Shown: one piece after another, positions 20,925-36,727 of the stretch
How the letters are laid out: every line of letters begins with the position of its first letter
How positions within the stretch are numbered: the first letter of the stretch is position 1
NCBI GenBank assembly: GCA_964006375.1
Contig: OZ023269.1
Span: 132,052,047-132,116,046, forward strand
Length of the DNA: 64,000 nucleotides
Origin: Tillus elongatus
Lineage: Eukaryota > Arthropoda > Insecta > Coleoptera > Cleridae
Direction of reading: 5' to 3'
Made by a program: the position numbers and the translations under genes
The notes under the pieces: model-generated
What the model saw: only the letters and a program-made list of their open reading frames with translations
The model's database searches: none
What the model was told of the DNA's origin: nothing

Positions 20925-23014
20925 ATACTATTAGTTTTGAATGTAGTCATTTCCATAAGTTCTCATTTGTCCACTTTCGGAAAGAAAAAACAGCTTCTTT
21001 TAATTTCTGTGAACGTTGTTTGATGTACGCGAAGTTGACATATAAACAGATGTCATCGGTCAACTGTAAGACTTTTGCCTCTTTCACGCATTTATTGATA
21101 TCTAAAGAGTATATTAGCAAAAGAAGTGGTGACAAAACACTTCCTTCTGGTATTCCAAAGTTTGTACTTCTTTGTCCAATAAGTGTGTTGCCAACTTTGT
21201 ACTTTATTGTTCGATCCTGGTATAATTTAATAATTCTCCTGGACACAGTTGTTGGTACACCTATCTCGTTCATTTTATGATAGAGTATATTAAGGTTAAC
21301 TTTATGATAAGCACTTTCGAGGTGTGGGAAAAACGCCATCGTAGAGTTTTTTTTTTGTTGAAAATTATATGTATACCTCAGAAACCAGGGCTGCAATAGC
21401 TTCTGTCGTTGAGGATCCTTTTCGAAAACCCGAACTGATTTTGTGGTAGCTTGTGTTCTTGTTCTATCCATGCTTTCAGTCGATTTTTTATGATGCCTTC
21501 CAAAGTTTTTAGAACATATGACCCTAGCATTATTCCTGTATATGAACTAGGAGCTTGTGGATCCCAATTTTGTTTCAGGAGAAGAACAGATATGTACGTT
21601 TTCCAATCATCAGGAAACTCCTTTGTTATCCATATGTTATTAAGGATTGTTAAAAGGTCGATTTTGCTGAAGAGAGGTAATTTGTAAAGCATGATATAGC
21701 ATATATCATCTCCGCCAGTAGCGGTATTCTTCTTACTTTTTAGGGCCATATCAAATTCACTCATTGAAAACATAGTGACCAAAAATGGTTTTCATTTTCG
21801 GCTTTAAACTGAATATTTTCGGCTGCTTGTTGCGACACAATATGATGCATAATTTCTTCAAATTTCCGTTCAGTGACATTTGGATATTTATTTTGTGTCT
21901 GGGTATTTTTTAACCTTTTTATACTGTCCCACACTTTATTTGCTGGTGTACCCTTGTTGATGGACTCACATAATTTCTTCCAACATATTTTCTTACTTTC
22001 CAGGATGGTCCGTTTTGCGAAGGCTGCTGTTCGTTTGTAATTTAAGTAGTTTGTATCCGTTGGAGATTGTAGTAGTAAATCCATTGCTTGTTTCTGGTCC
22101 TGAATTGGCCTTTTACAATTGTGATTCCACCATTCTTTCCTAAACGATTTATTGGGACCCATTCTCTTTTTCGAATAGCTGTTTCTGAGACTTCGTTAAT
22201 GTTGTTTATAATTTGGTAATAGGAAACGTTACTATTTTCCTTGCTTTTATTTTCCATTAAGTAAGAGAATAGCTCCCAATCAGCTTGATTCATGTTCCAC
22301 GATTTTTTGTCATCTAAGTGAAAATGATTAGTTGCATTTTGTACATGATTAATGTCATATTAGTATGAAAATGATAAAACAAAATGGTCGGAACTTAAGG
22401 TTAGATTTTGAACATTCCAGTTAAACTTATGTGCCATTTCTAGTGACACTATAGTGAGATCTGTAACTGACTTGGTCCTACTATTTGGTTTCTTTAGTAG
22501 AGTTTCTGTATCGTCATTTAAACAAATTAAATTGCTGTCTTCTATCGATCCTAACAACTCTTCTCTACTTGTATCTGTACCAGAACAATCCAAGCTATAT
22601 TGTGAGCATTTAAATCTCCCCCTATCAAAACTGATTTAGGAAGGTTGTCAAAAAAACTATTCCACTGTTGAGAACTTATTCTTTTTCCTGTTTGTAAATA
22701 AACTGAAAAAAGTTTATACTTCTGCCATCCTTCATTATTAGGTTTATTCTTACACATTCAAGATTATGTGAGGAATTATTTAATACCTGATAATTAAATT
22801 TATTTGATATTAGGATGGCTACTCCACCGTATCAATCTTGTCTATCTTTTCTGACTAAATCATATCTTCTAAACCTAATTTTGTTATTGTTTTTCAACCA
22901 AAATTCACTTAGTAAAGCCACACTAGTTTCATTATCAAAGAGATATTTCTCTAGAATACCCTAATTAGAAATTAGTGACCTACAATCCCATTGTATAAAA
23001 TTTGTATTAGCCAT
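20925..23014 (-). pseudogene. Non-LTR ORF2: endonuclease and reverse transcriptase
   Basis: The start ATG (23014-23012) gives MANTNFIQWDCRSLISN, a typical ORF2 start. The apurinic-type endonuclease shows GGDLNAHNIAW (about 22650), SVTDLTIVS and SSDHFVLSF (about 22390). A linker with REWWNHNC follows. The reverse transcriptase shows KKNTATGGDDICY, LPQNQFGF, GIPEGSVLSPLLLLIYSLDI and LQLTDDICLYV. The last is the catalytic F/YADD box with A changed to T. Frame changes near 21400-21470, 21770, 22100-22290 and 22370-22760, and stops near the start, break the ORF. It ends at the Crypton-associated insertion. Confidence 0.75.
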
Positions 23015-23049
23015 TTATGTTTGATAACGTGCATATACTAGCTTTTAAC

Positions 23050-24115
23050 CGATATCTATATGGGCTGGTAAATTTTCAAATATATCTTGTAATGTTTATG
23101 ATATTTTGAGACATATTTCATTAATAATATATTTAAATGCTACATTGCTATTAGTATATAACGGAGGATAAGGGTTGTTTATTGGACTTGTTGGTGATAT
23201 AGGTCGTTGTGTCCTTGGCTATTGGTAATTTTTTTGTGCTCTGTAGCTTGTCGCGTTACTATATGTCGATTTCTGTTTTCTGGAGTAATTATTCTGTCCC
23301 ATTACCTGACTTGTAGAGCTTGTCGGTCTGTGGTTGGTCATTGTCATTTGTTTGTCATACTGTGTTCGTATTCTCGGAATGTACCCTTTACAACTTTTCA
23401 TGGCTGCTACATAGCTCGTATTATATTTTTAAACAGCCTTCCGGTATGAAATCTTTTCGCTCCCTATCATTTATTTAAGTCTTTTTGGTTTGAAAACTCT
23501 GGGCACACTGATGTGTCTGTCGCTTTATGCTCACTCTTACAATTCACACAAAAGGTAACTCTTGAGTTTTGCATTCAGAGTTTTTATGTTCTTCCCCACA
23601 GTATTGACATATTTCCCTGCTTTTGCATTGATTCCTTCTATGTCATAACGAAGGCATTTTAAGCACTGTACCACCTTTTTTATAAATGGGGTGATTTCAT
23701 AAATGATCTTCTCAATGACTAATTTTTCTGGAAGTTTGTTGCCTTTAAGTGTCACTAAAACCGAATATGTTGGCTCAAAGTTTGTGACGCCCTTTATATT
23801 AACTTTGCCATTTAAGCGTTTCACCACGTCGACTATAAATTATTCTCCTAATCTAGGTTTCATTAACTCCTTTAATTCACTGTCGCTGATTTGCTTACCA
23901 AATGACCTTATAAAGCCTTGCCTACAAGTAAGATATTTAGGTATAAATGCCCCATATCCGTTTTTTGTGTTTATCTTCCTTTTTTTTAACTTTTTACCTG
24001 TCGTTTTTCATCCTCGGAATCATCACCCATATCCGTTGCATCATCCGTTTCCATTATTTCCGTCCTTTCTAAGTGCCTTCCCCCTGTCAGGGGGTCCAGC
24101 CTCATTGTTTGACAT
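23050..24115 (-). pseudogene. Non-LTR ORF1 (gag-like) relic
   Basis: The start (24115) reads MSNNEAGPPDRGK. A frame change leads into an acidic stretch (TDDATDMGDDSEDEKRQ). The open part 23537-23827 includes YSVLVTLKGNKLPEKLVIEK and PFIKKVVQCLKCLRYDI, followed by a degraded knuckle. This matches the ORF1 layout of I/Jockey elements (RRM-like region, then CCHC knuckles, here damaged). The C-terminal part (about 23050-23400) is asparagine/glutamine-rich. It sits directly upstream of ORF2 on the same strand. Confidence 0.55.
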
Positions 24116-24143
24116 TTTTAGCTTGTAAAACTAAGCAAACACT

Positions 24144-24166
24144 GACCTGACCTGACCTGACCTGAC
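24144..24166 (-). repeat. GGTCA tandem units at the retrotransposon 5' end
   Basis: Four and a half copies of CTGAC/GGTCA. Short 5' tandem units are common at the 5' ends of I-type LINEs, and here they mark where homology to the element begins. Confidence 0.6.
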
Positions 24167-26365
24167 GCCTGTTCGAAGCGAACTGAGCAACTATTCTTGG
24201 TCAACAAGAATTAAAGGAAATATATTCATATATCTTAGTCGAAATCGATACCGCAATATTGAATAAATTATCAAGCAGTACTTTTTTAATAGGGTATTTA
24301 TCGTATATTTGTAAGAATCCGAAAGAAGAACAGTTATGTTATTAAAAGGAAAATCACCGCAAACGATTGATTATCTGGTCTGTTCTACAGTTCGTCACAG
24401 ATCATTGTTCTTTGGGCCTAAACTTTGGAATGCCCTCTTGTGGAACAACAATCAGGACCATGGTGTCTTAGAGATACATAGGCTTTGCTTTTTACAAAAT
24501 ATTTCATAAAAAGCTTCTCAATTCGACAGACAAAAAGCCAGTGCCTTCGTAAACAAATCGGGTGGGACAAAGGGACCATGATGCGTGAAAAGACAGAAAA
24601 GACACACGTATAAAATTTTTAAGAATCTGTTTCAAGAAATACCAAAATGACGAAAAAAAGAAACTTAAATTAGAAGTTGTAACACTCTGTATCCTTGATA
24701 CTAAACGTTTTTAATATATTCGTAAGAACTTTCTTTCTTAAAATTACTTGAAAAACAACTTTAAGAATATTGGATACCTATAAAGAAACATCCTGTATAT
24801 GTAAATAAAAATTAAAAGAGCTGGAATCTAAGGAACAGTTTTTTCGATATTGTAAAGCTTTTTATACTATAATCAGTCTTAATAATAACTGTTTTTGTAA
24901 TCATCCGAATTTGACATTTAAAATTAATGCATCTTTTAAGTAAATACGCTGTATATTCGAAAATGTTTTTTTTTACTATGCACAAAATTCAAATTAAGTT
25001 TTGATTCAAGCTTTTCACCATTGTATGGAGGTGGGATCGAAATATAAAATTGTCTGAGTCGATCTTACCCCATTTAATTAATAAGGCATCTTTTATTTCA
25101 TTTTTTTTTTGTTTTCAATAAATGACACTTCGCCTTTAATAAGAGATGTTTATAGCGTCATTTTATATCGGTAAAAAGGGACGTTACGTAATATTTTATA
25201 TTGTCCTATAAAGTTAGTCTGTAATTTAACGATTATTCCGGTATGTTCTAGTAAAAAAACGAAGTAAATTGGTGTAATTATAGATGACATGTTTCCGATA
25301 GTGTCCTTAGAACGTTGGGGTGCGCTAAAAACTGTATTAAGGAAACAAGCTGTATGGAATAAGGGCTCAGGTGTTCAAGAACACACTGATTGTTACTTTA
25401 ATTGAGGTTGGTTTTTCTCATTAGATAATTAGAACACGCGGACAAAAAGGAAATGAAGGAAAATAATTACAATGTTTGTTCTGAGACTCACTAATTGCTA
25501 AAGAGTATAGTACGTTGTTTTTTATATAAGGTAATAAATTGTAGATACAAGCAGTTTGAAATACACTGAAATGCACAATAATTTTAGGCATTTTGTAGAT
25601 CTTTTATATTTGTTGGTATTTTTAATAAGTTTGGTCAGTATTTTTAATAATTTATTTTGGCATTTATGGAAGATTTCTAGATCGTTGGTTTTCGGGATTT
25701 TGCTGTGTTAAAGTATATCTATTTTTGTATATTTTTATATAAGAAATCAGTTATATACAAAGTAAATTTTATCATCTATCAAAGCATTTTTACTTTTTTT
25801 TTTGTCATCAGAATAACTCTGATCTAACAAAAAAGTGTTTCTTATATGCCAATTGTTTCGAGTATAATAAGGAGCTAAATATTATTATTATTGTAAGTTT
25901 ACGCTGACATTCGTGACAAAGAATTGCCTTTATATCGGCAAATCATAATTTAAGTATACCGAAAACTTTGAAGTACCAACAACTGAGACCTTTGACACAC
26001 CTAAATAATTAGTAGTGACGTCATATTTAAATTATTTGGATAAGGCTCTGTGGTTATTTCTGAGATTGAACTAAGAAAAAATTGATGGTTACAGAAAATT
26101 CAGTATTCTTAGTTATACAGCTGGACCGTAATTAATGGGTCATAAGGTAGTAGTCAATTTCTGACATCAAAATATTACGATATTTGCAAACATACCTTAA
26201 TTTAGTGATTGATGATAAAAATATTATACAGAGTGTCGGAAATAAAACTTTCAAAGATTTTTTTGTTTGCAATTTTAATAATCTTTTGCTTAGGATACCA
26301 AAAATTGATTCTAAAGGATGAAAACCGAGTACAAAATTCAATTTGCTATAAGAAGAAAGCGTTTT
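24167..26365. other. Unassigned AT-rich stretch
   Basis: Scattered short ends resembling TA-targeting DNA transposons are visible (AACATCCTGTATATG at 24787; TATACAGAGTGTCGG at 26224), without coding remains. No host gene was recognised. Confidence 0.35.
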
Positions 26366-26504
26366 CTACCTTTTTAGTGAATTTTTAATGAAAAAAAATT
26401 CACTAATAGAGGTATCGGTGGTGAGACTTTGCAAAAATTTTTCCAAATGAGCGCGAACTAGGACCCCTAGAACCCATATCCGTGGTCAGTTTCAATTTTT
26501 ATAT

Positions 26505-26581
<77 letters not shown>

Positions 26582-26672
26582 GAAATTTGACAGCCGGCCA
26601 GAATCGACTGCTGCAAGCCTAAACGAAATATTTAAAAAAATGGCGGTACTTCCGGAAATACCGGAAATGTGA

Positions 26673-26742
<70 letters not shown>

Positions 26743-26750
26743 CGTGAAAA
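26366..26750 (+). repeat. (TA)n-family copy with split array
   Basis: GAGCGCGAACTAGGACCCCT leads into a first (TA)n (26508-26578), then 97 bp of unrelated sequence (GACAGCCGGCCAGAATCGAC ...), then a second (TA)n (26677-26740). The insert has no repeat resemblance elsewhere in the window. Confidence 0.65.
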
Positions 26751-26962
26751 TGTTGGGTTTTCTTTGTAAAAAAAATTTTTCCCCGAAAATTACACAGCTA
26801 TTTTAGTGAAATTAGGTCAATATGTTTCCTTGGGAAAGACCTTACTACATACCAAAATTCAACTTTTTAAGTTTATAGAAAGTTAAGTTATTCAAATTTG
26901 AAGCAATATAATGAAAATTCACTACCATAACGCACTTGCTACTTCCCGAACTTTTTCTTATT
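26751..26962 (-). repeat. GTCTGGACGCAG-family right end
   Basis: Ends ATTCACTACCATAACGCACT, then TGCTACTTCCCGAACTTTTT, the inverted terminal repeat of the family in the right-end orientation. The left partner was not identified. Confidence 0.5.
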
Positions 26963-28090
26963 TTACAATGTCAAAAATTGTTCAATAAAACAATAACCTG
27001 ACTCAGATTTTTATCTCTGTATCTTATTTACTATGAAAAATCAAATTCGTGTAAGTTTGCTTTGATCGTAACATTTTAACGTCAGAAATCTACTACTTTT
27101 TTATGTTTTATTGGTTACATAATACATTTTCTTGTTCATTTTAACAGAACAGCTGTTGCTAATATTTGACCATGTAAATTTATCAAAGCAATGTTGTAGA
27201 AGATAGATTATTCTGTAAACATCTACTTGAGACTTTATGTAACACAGTGGTTAAAACAAGATCAAAGACTTAATTCAAAATATAAAGTGTATGACACAAA
27301 GGGCCAGACGAAATGTGTAAGATCTAAATCAAACAACAAAGTTAACTCAAGTTCTGATGGCGGTAGCAATCTACTAGTACATCTTCCTCAAGTTCTCCAA
27401 TTAGTGCCTCTAATCCCAACTAAATGAAGTCCTGCAAAACTTACTTTTTAAACACTAGAATAACTGTTTGAAAGTTTTCATTGTTGTTTTAGAAATCTTG
27501 TGGTTTCTTAAGCCTCGCTAATACAAAATTATATTTTTGTAGTAAAAAGTTTAATGATAAAGTTTTAATGTTAAAATATCTGATGGGTATTATTTTGACA
27601 TTTGTCAAACAAAAGTAATTTTTATCTCCTACAAATTAAAAAAAATTGGGGAAAATATGGGTTGTTTGGAAAGAATAGCAGTGAGAAAGACATTATGGAA
27701 TAGCAGAGATTTATGGTAAATGAAGGTGATGGTTGAAGTGTTAGAAGGTGCGAAATATAAGAGCAAAAAGAATTTAAGTTTGGTACGTCAAAATCTGAAG
27801 TTTATTGAATTGGGTGTAGGACACTATTTAGGATTCAACCTTCTAAATTGTGTTATATGATACAGCACAAGTCGCATAAGACTTATTGTATTAACATAAT
27901 GTATAATTTTTGCCAATAAACAACAACAACAACAGAAAGATCACGTCAAGGACCTACATTTAAAAGAGCCTCGAAACCACTAACGAATTTCAAAAAAATT
28001 AATTTTGATAATATCGACAACGTTGTGTGTCAAAAAGCGTTAGGAAGGGAGTAGCAAAATTGCAAAGAAGAGCAGATGATACTTCATCAT
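26963..28090. other. Mostly unassigned; LINE-like 3' tail with (CAA)n
   Basis: At 27820-27937 the sequence GTCGCATAAGACTTATTGTA ... GCCAATAAACAACAACAACA looks like a non-LTR 3' UTR with a polyadenylation signal and a short CAA tail. The remainder holds one open frame of 66 codons (27227-27427) with no recognised relatives. Confidence 0.35.
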
Positions 28091-28620
28091 TATTACATTA
28101 TAAGGGCAATGTCGCATTGTCGTCGCAAACAAGACTATCTGCCCCAGCAGATATTTTTATTTCGTTGTAGTTTTCGCATTTAACCAGTTGGTTCAGATTT
28201 TATAAAAGATTCCTCTTGGTCCGTTTCTCTCTTCCTTTTTCAAAGATGTGTCCTTCAATTATTGTTACCAGAAAGTTATTATCTCTCAGATTATCCAAAA
28301 AATATTTCCGTCTTCCTTTTTCAGTCCCTCCTACTTCTTCCTCTTAGTGTTCTTCTCTTTATTGCCTCGGATCTTACTTCTTTGGCTTGAATAGCTGGTA
28401 GATTTATGATAGCGGTCGCTACGTCTGTTAGTATTTCTCTAATAGGTATGGTTTTTGGTGTTACTGCTACTGCTACTACATTTTTGCCTTTGGTTAAAGC
28501 GGTTTTAACATCCTTAGAGGTCGGTTGTTTTGACAGATTCACACCTATTTTCTTTTGGGTGTTTGTATTGTCCCAAGTTTTGCGCACAGCTTCTTTTCTA
28601 TCTATAGAGTTTTGAACTGG
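28091..28620 (-). pseudogene. Possible retroelement ORF relic
   Basis: The - strand has an open 88-codon stretch (28587-28321; QPTSKDVKTALTKGKNVVAV, basic and arginine-rich at its end). After a stop comes NFLVTIIEGHIFEKGRERNG, which resembles the EGxxEGxRGRGR block near the C terminus of LINE reverse transcriptases. The link between the two parts is uncertain and no catalytic motif is present. Confidence 0.25.
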
Positions 28621-29037
28621 TAGATTGTTGTCATTCTATCTAAACATCCAAGTGCTCGACTTCGATTTTGTTGATAATTTTAAGCTGCAACGGTAAAGAT
28701 CTATTGACGTCTGGTCCAGACCCTGTGTGAAATGGATCTACTTACTCAATAGTGGTCTGCTTGTTATTTTGTAAAAATGGCGGGCTGCTGCTGACTTGGT
28801 GTTCTGGAGTTGTTATAAGTATTTCGGTATCACTTGTCGTCAACAACAAATGAATAATTAAGAATTATTCAGGGGTTTATCATTGATGATTTTATGGTTT
28901 CACGGCCATGGTCGAGCTCACTTAGTGAGTTACGAGCAACCACAGTTGCTGGCTTCTTCAATTTATACCTTAGACAGTTTGGTATCGTTTAATCATTATT
29001 ATTCATTGCAGTAAAATAGAGTGTGTGTGTGTGTGTC
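28621..29037. other. Unassigned stretch with a short (GT)n
   Basis: A (GT)8-9 tract at 29019-29036 ends it. Nothing else was recognised. Confidence 0.35.
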
Positions 29038-29377
29038 TTGTTTCTTTAACGTCGGCCTATTTCCGCGACTATGGCCAACCACCGACGCCAGGGAGCAGTT
29101 TCACCTCATTATCCTGGAAATGTTGCCAAACCCCTACGTTTATGCAAAGAGGACAGGTATCTTTTATGTGCCCGATGGACACGGGACCGACGGATTACCC
29201 GCCCCCTCCGAAGGGCGGAACGTGCAGACATTCAACTTGCTCAAATACAATGCTACAACCTCGGTTGATGTTAATGTTACAGTTTGTACTAAAAAAAGTG
29301 AAAGGAGAATCCTGGGATCGAACCCAGTACCCTTCGGTTCAGAGGCACACGTTCTTACCCCTGAACCACCGAGGTTC
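29038..29377 (-). mobile_element. tRNA-derived SINE, inverted copy
   Basis: Its 5' head (29377-29303, - strand) reads GGTGGTTCAGGGGTAAGAAC ... GGGTTCGATCCCAGG, with clear Pol III A and B boxes. The body contains CGAGGTTGTAGCATTGTATT and the 3' end AACTGCTCCCTGGCGTCGGT ... GACGTTAAAGAAAC. A second copy faces it at 29428-29838, and a third 3' end is at 41690-41790. The open frames read through it are spurious. Confidence 0.75.
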
Positions 29378-29427
29378 TAGTAAAATAAACAAAATAAGAA
29401 ATAAATCTAAATTTACAACTCTCAGCA

Positions 29428-29838
29428 GCTTCAGTGATTCAGTGGCAAGAGCGTGTGCCTCTGAAACTAGAGATCCCGCTTCGATTCCCAGTAGATGCGT
29501 AATTTTTTTCAGTACATACTATGGAAATTTACGTAAACTAAGGTTGTGGGATTGTATTTGAGGAGGTTAAATATATGGACGTTCCGCACTTGATATGGGG
29601 CGCAAACAAGTCGACCCTGTGCACCATGCGATGCTCAGCACGTTAAAGATCCATACCATCTTACAGAGAGGAAGGAATTCAGCAACATTTTCGGGATGTG
29701 AGGTGAATCTGTTGTTGTTGTTCATGATTATCTTGGCTGCGGATAATTATCGATTAGCCCATTGTTTGAGAGTGGTGAATCTGCTCCCTGGCGTTGGTGA
29801 TTTGTTATAATTGCTAAAATAAGCCGTTGTTAAAGAAA
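29428..29838 (+). mobile_element. tRNA-derived SINE, direct copy
   Basis: The head TTCAGTGATTCAGTGGCAAG ... GCTTCGATTCCCAG has A and B boxes. The body shares AAGGTTGTGGGATTGTATTT and the tail CTGCTCCCTGGCGTTGGTGA ... GTTGTTAAAGAAAT with the inverted copy. The middle (about 29580-29720) is longer than in the other copy. The two heads are only ~50 bp apart. Confidence 0.75.
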
Positions 29839-30705
29839 TTAGATTTAGAACAGCAGAAACATCAAGTGTTGCGCGGCATATTTTTAATACATATGCAATA
29901 GACAACTAATGCCTTCGATTAATCAAAAACTATCTATATGCAGGGTGCCCACTCGTCTGGAAAACAGGAAAAACCAGGAGAACCCAGGGAATTTGCAGGG
30001 AAAAATTATGAAAATTCACTGAGAGTCAAGAAATTTTTGTCCCTGTCAGGGAAAATTTGTTTGTTTCCGTTTTATGATAAACAATGGAAACTTGCAAAGC
30101 AGAACTCGCATTTAAAGATAATTTTTGAACTTTGAACGTTCTTTTTTAAAACCTCATAATTTCTTTATTTTATTAAAACAATGTGTTTGCTTTTTGTGCA
30201 ATTCTGAACTATTTCTTTAAATGATATATTTTTTCACAAACCACAATTGTTTTTTATTTTATTTTGCAGTAATTGGTCGTTTTGTATTTGAAATGGGCAA
30301 GCATGCTTTCTGTTATGAAGCGATGACCTACTGTATTTTGTAGTAATGTATTACACATTTTGCGGGTAGATGGTAGAAGATCAAAGTCAGGGAAATAGGT
30401 TTTGGTATATTGGAGAAATGAGGGAAAAGGCAGGGAAATTGATATGTTGTGTTTAGTGGGAACCATGATATAGTTGCGGTTATTTAAATTCGAAACAGTA
30501 AAAAAATCAAGTGTTGCGCGGCATATTTTTGATACATATGCAATAGAACGACTTAGATAAATCAAAGACTATCTATATAGTTGATTTAGATTCAGAACAC
30601 TACACAAATAAACTGCTTTGCGGCATATTTTTGATACATGCAAAAGACAACAAATGCCTTATATTATTCAAAAGGTATCTATATCTATATAGTTGCGGTT
30701 ATTTC
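29836..30705 (+). repeat. ~108-bp tandem repeat, three units, split by a MITE
   Basis: Units at 29836-29940, 30474-30580 and 30581-30691 share GTTGCGCGGCATATTTTTGA and end in ATCTATATAG. A partial fourth unit follows. The first is separated from the second by the inserted element at 29941-30464. Confidence 0.7.
29941..30464. mobile_element. MITE with CAGGGTGCCCACT ends
   Basis: Starts CAGGGTGCCCACTCGTCTGG and ends AGTGGGAACCATG, giving a short imperfect inverted repeat (GGGTGCCCACT/AGTGGGAACC). The ends are rich in CAGGGAAAA-type motifs. A - strand open frame (30565-30254) has no recognised relative. It interrupts a tandem-repeat unit, which makes its borders clear. Confidence 0.55.
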
Positions 30706-31557
30706 TCTTATTATATTAGGCAGGCACTAAAAATATATATATACTCTGGCTCATTTAATTAGTAAGCCATGGTGTGATTGATAATGGGTTCAGACTTTAG
30801 GTTTGAATGATAATGATTTACATAAATTTTTGTTTCAGCGCTTAGTTCATAATGGTTCCTACAACTTGAAAGAAAATTCACTCTTATTGTGCTAAACGTT
30901 AACACTAATTGTTAAATTTAAATTTAATAAAACATAAAGTACAATAATTTGCGGTTAAAGCTTTTTTTTTAAATAGTTAAGTAAAAACTTAGAGAAGGGT
31001 TGGATTTTGTCGTCCTAAATGTGAAGAAAAGTTCTTAAAACTTAACTACTTGGATTTTTATGTATTATTGAAAGTACTGACCAATATTTCCTTTTTTTTA
31101 TTTATAAACCAAAGCGCTCGTTCGACGACAAGAGCCTTGAGCTTGGGCTAATTTTTGCGTGAGTTAGAAATTAAGGTTTTGTTGTGAACACGTATTTTAG
31201 CAATGCACCCGCTCCCAAGGGCGTCGCCACCTATACTAGACGCATCATCATCAAGTTTTTTCGCCAAAATAGTCCCAGGTGAAAACAAAATGCTCTCTAT
31301 ACTTAAGGCTCTAAGTATATGTTAATAATACAACAAAACACGATTGTAACATAATATAAAAATACATGAAACACATATATACTATACAAGTTTTAATAAA
31401 TTACACAGTATATAAGGATTTTCAGAATTTGTAAGCAATATTTTGTGAGTATTTTAACTTGGCGTTTTCTACAACTGTAGTACATAATTGTATATAATAA
31501 TCAAATAAAAATGCTAACAGATCACGGGTTATAAAACAAGAAACAATTATTTTTCAT
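30706..31557. other. Unassigned AT-rich stretch
   Basis: No coding region or shared repeat was recognised. Confidence 0.35.
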
Positions 31558-31578
31558 ATATATATATATATATATATA

Positions 31579-35249
<3,671 letters not shown>

Positions 35250-35577
35250 GCCTGGACGCAGCAAGTGCGTTATGGTAGTGAATTTTCATAAAAATTATCT
35301 GGCACAACATATTTTATGATAACTTTTTTTCTTCTAACATAGAAATCTAAGTTTTGGTGTATAGTTTAATTTTTATATGGTAAATCTACGTACCAAATTT
35401 GGTTATTATAGCTTTTTTTATTTTTTGAGATAAATTTTTTTTGGAATGAAAACTCAAAATTTTCCCGGAAAACCTCGTCCGACTTTCCTGACTAACGAAC
35501 TTGTCCAAGCCATTTACAAAAGGAAGGTACATGCCAAATTTTATCAAAACCGGCTCATTATTTTTCGAGTTATCGGT

Positions 35578-35673
<96 letters not shown>

Positions 35674-35815
35674 AACATATAAAAATTGAAACTGATCCCG
35701 GATATGGGTTGTAAGGGTCCTAGTTCGCGCTCATTTGCAAAAAATTTTTCAAAATTCAAAAGGCGAGATCTCCCCTTTAGTGAATTTTTTCTACGAAAAT
35801 TCACTAAAACTGTAG
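35250..35815 (-). repeat. (TA)n-family copy starting with a GTCTGGACGCAG-type end
   Basis: Begins AAAAAGCCTGGACGCAGCAA, continues through CCAAATTTGGTTATTATAGC and CCGGCTCATTATTTTTCGAG, reaches an interrupted (TA)n (35580-35672), and ends in the GTCCTAGTTCGCGCTC segment and TTAGTGAATTTTTTC. It shows directly that the (TA)n core and the terminal repeat belong to one element. Confidence 0.7.
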
Positions 35816-35859
35816 ATAGGCCCAGTACTACAGTTAATTTGCAAAAACATGACATAAAT

Positions 35860-36727
<868 letters not shown>

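Larger units (their letters stand above)
17260..24166 (-). mobile_element. Decayed non-LTR retrotransposon (I/Jockey superfamily) with two nested insertions
   Basis: Read on the - strand from 24166: a 5' end of tandem GGTCA units (24144-24166), an ORF1 relic with a CCHC-like region, ORF2 with endonuclease then reverse transcriptase, a C-terminal CxCG...HxxxxC knuckle, a 3' UTR, and an A-rich end (about 17260-17310). Two younger elements split ORF2: a Crypton (within 19169-20917) and a Tc1/mariner-type element (17703-19002). Removing them leaves about 3.9 kb. Some 200 or more residues expected between the KYLG block and the C-terminal knuckle are missing, so it also suffered a deletion. Stops and frameshifts throughout show it is dead. 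Confidence 0.7.

Noticed and set aside
28321..28615. Opposing open frames of 88 and 69 codons as host genes
   Set aside because: No splice sites or recognised family, and an adjacent LINE-like block makes retroelement debris likelier.
29021..29561. Overlapping + strand open frames of 119 and 178 codons
   Set aside because: They read antisense through one SINE and into the head of the other. No protein family is recognisable.
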